64,000 nt of DNA, from NCBI GenBank assembly GCA_020444205.1, contig JAHLLJ010000001.1:50088-114087 (forward strand). Direction: 5' to 3'. Shown piece after piece: positions 62,003-64,000 of the stretch. This DNA is from Deltaproteobacteria bacterium. Lineage in GTDB: Bacteria; Desulfobacterota; Desulfarculia; Desulfarculales; Desulfarculaceae. The number at the start of each line of letters is the position of its first letter. Position 1 is the stretch's first letter. The notes beneath the pieces were generated by a model. That model searched no databases, was not told where the DNA came from, and saw only the letters and a list, made by a program, of their open reading frames with translations. Made by a program: the position numbers and the translations under genes.

Positions 62003-63946
62003 ATGGAAGAATTTCACTGGCAACGGATCCTGGAGTTCGTACGCACGGTGGCTCCCTTTGACGCCTTGCCCCAGGAGGAACTGGAGCAGGCGGTCTCGGC
62101 CATGGAAGTGGCCTATTTTCCCAGGGACACGGTGATCATCGAGCAGGGGGGGCCATCCTCCCTGTTTCTCTATTTCATACAAAGCGGTTCGGCCCGGGTA
62201 GGCCTGCCTGGAGCCGGAGAGGGTGGCGGCGAGCTGCTGGTGGACGAGCGCGGCGAGGGCGACACCTTTGGCGGCTTGTCTTTGCTGCAGGGCGGCAAGG
62301 CCATGTTTCGGGTCACCGCCCGGGAAGACCTGATCTGCTACCTTTTGCCCGGCGCGGATTTCAAACGCTTGTGCGCGGCCCATCCCACCCTGGAACGCCA
62401 TTACGGGGCCTCCCTGGCCCGCAACCTTCAGGCGGTGCGTGAGCACGTCTCCTGCGAGCTGCCCGCGGTGGCTGGTTTGGAGGGCCTGAGCCTGAGCGCG
62501 GCCATGGTGCGCAGCCGGGTGCGCGAGCTGATGAGCCCCAGGCCGGTTACCTGCTTGCCCGCCATGCCGGTAAAGGCCGCCGCGCACATCATGACCCAGC
62601 GCCAGGTGGGTTCCATCGTGGTGGCCCAGGAAGGCGGCCACCCCCTGGGCATTCTCACGGACACCGACTTCCGGGTGCGGGTGATGCTGCGCGCCCGCAG
62701 CCTGGACGAGCCGGTGGCTGAGTTCATGTCCGCTCCGCCCCACACCATAAGCCCGGAAGCCTACGCCTTTGAGGCCCTGCTGAATATGAGCCATCACGGA
62801 GTGCACCATCTGGTGGTGGTTGAGGACGACAAGGTGGTGGGCATTCTCAGCGACCGCGACTTGCAGGCCATCACCGGCGGTTCGCCGGTGGGTGTGGTCA
62901 GGGCCATTGACAAGGTGGCTTCGGTGGACGAATTGGTCAGGCTGCACCCCAGCATCGACCGGGTGGTGGAGCTGCTGCTCAGGATGGGCGGCTCGGCCCA
63001 GGAGATGCTGGCCCTGGTCACCGAGTTCAACGATCGGGTCACCAATAAGCTCGTCGCCCTCACCGAGGAGGATATGGAGCACACCGGGCAGGGGCGGCCG
63101 CCGGTGCCCTATGGCTGGATGGCCCTGGGCAGCGAGGGCCGCCGCGAGCAGACCCTGCGCACCGATCAGGACAACGCCCTGATCTTCGCTAACGTGCCCG
63201 AGGCTTCCCTTGAGCGGGTCAAGGGCTGGTTTCTGGGCTTCAGCGAGCGCGTGGTGGACGGCCTGGTGCGTTGCGGCTTTCCCCGCTGCACCGGCGGGGT
63301 CATGGCCTCCAACCCTGACTGGTGCCTGAGCGAGTCGGATTGGCACAAGACCTTTTTGCGCTGGGTGCAAGACCCCAAGCCGGTTACCCTGCGCCTGGCC
63401 AGCATATTCTTTGACTTCCGCGAGATTTACGCCGAGGCTGACTACTTGGACACCCTGCGCCTGCGCCTGAAGCAGGCCATGGAGGAGAACCGCCTGTTCC
63501 TGCGCTACATGGCCGCCAATGCCTTGTACAACCGCCCGCCCCTGGGCTTCCTCAGGCAGTTCGTGGTGGAGAAAAGCGGGGAGCACGCCAACAAGCTCAA
63601 CCTCAAGCTTTCGGGTCTCACCCCAATTGTGGACGGGGCACGGGTCATGGCCCTGGACTTGGGCATCGAGACCACTAACACCCTGGAGCGCCTGGCGGCC
63701 ATTGAGGCTCAGGGCATCATCAAGAAGGAGCTGGCCGCCGACCTGGTGGAGGCTTTCAGCTTCATTACCCTGCTCAGGATCAGCCGCCATTTGGAGGCCA
63801 GGGCCGAGGGCCGCACCCCGGACAACTTCGTGGACCCCGAGAGTTTGAACAACTTCCAACGCAAGATGCTTCGGGAGGCCTTCAAGGTGGTGAACGAGTT
63901 GCAAAGCCTGCTGGAGCAGCGGTATCAGACCAGGCTGATTACCTAG
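62003..63946 (+). CDS. cNMP-binding, CBS-pair and DUF294 nucleotidyltransferase protein
   Basis: The 647-aa protein has, in order, a cyclic-nucleotide-binding domain (about 15-135), two CBS repeats (about 175-290, VRELMSPRPVTCLPAMPVKAAAHIM and VAEFMSAPPHTISPEAYAFEAL), then a GlnD-like DUF294 nucleotidyltransferase with YGWMALGSEGRREQTLRTDQDNAL (about 369-392, GSxGRxEQ...D) and a C-terminal DUF294_C helical domain. Such proteins are thought to sense nucleotides and modify a partner, though their targets are unknown. It is 147 nt after the activator gene and is probably expressed separately. There is no transmembrane segment. Confidence 0.9.
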   Translation: MEEFHWQRILEFVRTVAPFDALPQEELEQAVSAMEVAYFPRDTVIIEQGGPSSLFLYFIQSGSARVGLPGAGEGGGELLVDERGEGDTFGGLSLLQGGKAMFRVTAREDLICYLLPGADFKRLCAAHPTLERHYGASLARNLQAVREHVSCELPAVAGLEGLSLSAAMVRSRVRELMSPRPVTCLPAMPVKAAAHIMTQRQVGSIVVAQEGGHPLGILTDTDFRVRVMLRARSLDEPVAEFMSAPPHTISPEAYAFEALLNMSHHGVHHLVVVEDDKVVGILSDRDLQAITGGSPVGVVRAIDKVASVDELVRLHPSIDRVVELLLRMGGSAQEMLALVTEFNDRVTNKLVALTEEDMEHTGQGRPPVPYGWMALGSEGRREQTLRTDQDNALIFANVPEASLERVKGWFLGFSERVVDGLVRCGFPRCTGGVMASNPDWCLSESDWHKTFLRWVQDPKPVTLRLASIFFDFREIYAEADYLDTLRLRLKQAMEENRLFLRYMAANALYNRPPLGFLRQFVVEKSGEHANKLNLKLSGLTPIVDGARVMALDLGIETTNTLERLAAIEAQGIIKKELAADLVEAFSFITLLRISRHLEARAEGRTPDNFVDPESLNNFQRKMLREAFKVVNELQSLLEQRYQTRLIT

Positions 63947-64000
63947 GGGCGCTCCGGCAGGTTTGACGAGCAACAGATGGAGGATTTCAAAGGCCTGCCC

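Noticed and set aside
61682-63973. 763-aa minus-strand ORF
   Set aside because: Shadow of the DUF294 protein; low-complexity translation without recognisable domains.
63977-64000. Possible start of a following gene (ATG GAG GAT TTC...)
   Set aside because: Only eight codons remain before the window ends and no clear ribosome binding site precedes it, so it cannot be supported.

Overview
The window is about 64 kb of GC-rich bacterial chromosome. The gene content suggests an anaerobic Desulfobacterota (former Deltaproteobacteria) such as a sulfate reducer or syntroph. Pointers are an EtfAB:menaquinone oxidoreductase-type Fe-S membrane protein beside etfBA, split glycine decarboxylase (gcvPA/gcvPB), ThyX, and large acyl-CoA catabolic operons fed by Liv ABC and TRAP transporters under sigma-54-type control. 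The taxonomic placement is inference from gene content only. I see no rRNA, tRNA, CRISPR array, transposase or phage gene.

Layout. 1-1.6 kb is a worn patch: a nitroreductase-like gene cut by the window edge, a truncated MBL-fold hydrolase tail followed by stop-interrupted in-frame sequence, and an AT-richer trypsin-like protease that looks acquired. 1.7-11.8 kb is housekeeping and envelope: eno, a CapK/PaaK-like adenylate-forming enzyme, an Omp85-like outer-membrane barrel, a lipoprotein, thyX, a small membrane protein, then recJ with three co-directional genes. 12.1-26.5 kb is a surface-polysaccharide locus: rmlDAB plus an rmlC-like cupin (dTDP-rhamnose), about seven glycosyltransferases, an ABC flippase, a B12-binding radical SAM enzyme and a GT-C-like membrane protein. 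26.7-33.6 kb, minus strand, is a PaaK-like CoA ligase, an MBL hydrolase and livKHMGF behind a promoter with an overlapping palindrome. 34.1-38.7 kb is gcvT-gcvH-gcvPA-gcvPB behind a tandem glycine riboswitch. 38.9-40.6 kb is ilvD.

41.3-60.2 kb is the most interesting part: a co-directional 19-kb set that reads as one beta-oxidation module. It holds an SDR dehydrogenase, a membrane Fe-S oxidoreductase, etfB, etfA, an HMG-CoA-synthase-like/DUF35 fusion, an SCP2-type thiolase, two TRAP receptors with one dctQM, an acyl-CoA synthetase, an old-yellow-enzyme reductase, a MaoC hydratase, two dissimilar acyl-CoA dehydrogenases and an alpha-methylacyl-CoA racemase-like protein. It is followed by a PAS/AAA+/Fis sigma-54 activator with its own near-consensus sigma-70 promoter. 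Upstream of the SDR lies a sigma-54-like promoter, and 165-200 bp further up a cluster of palindromes where an enhancer-binding activator would sit.

Working model (inference): a carboxylic acid enters by TRAP transport, is activated to the CoA ester and epimerised at a 2-methyl centre, then oxidised by the dehydrogenase pair with electrons passing through EtfAB and the membrane oxidoreductase to menaquinone. It is hydrated by MaoC, oxidised by the SDR and cleaved by the thiolase/HMGCS-like complex. This parallels eukaryotic branched-chain/bile-acid side-chain beta-oxidation and partly the Bbs pathway. The substrate cannot be read from sequence. The window ends with a cNMP/CBS/DUF294 signalling protein.
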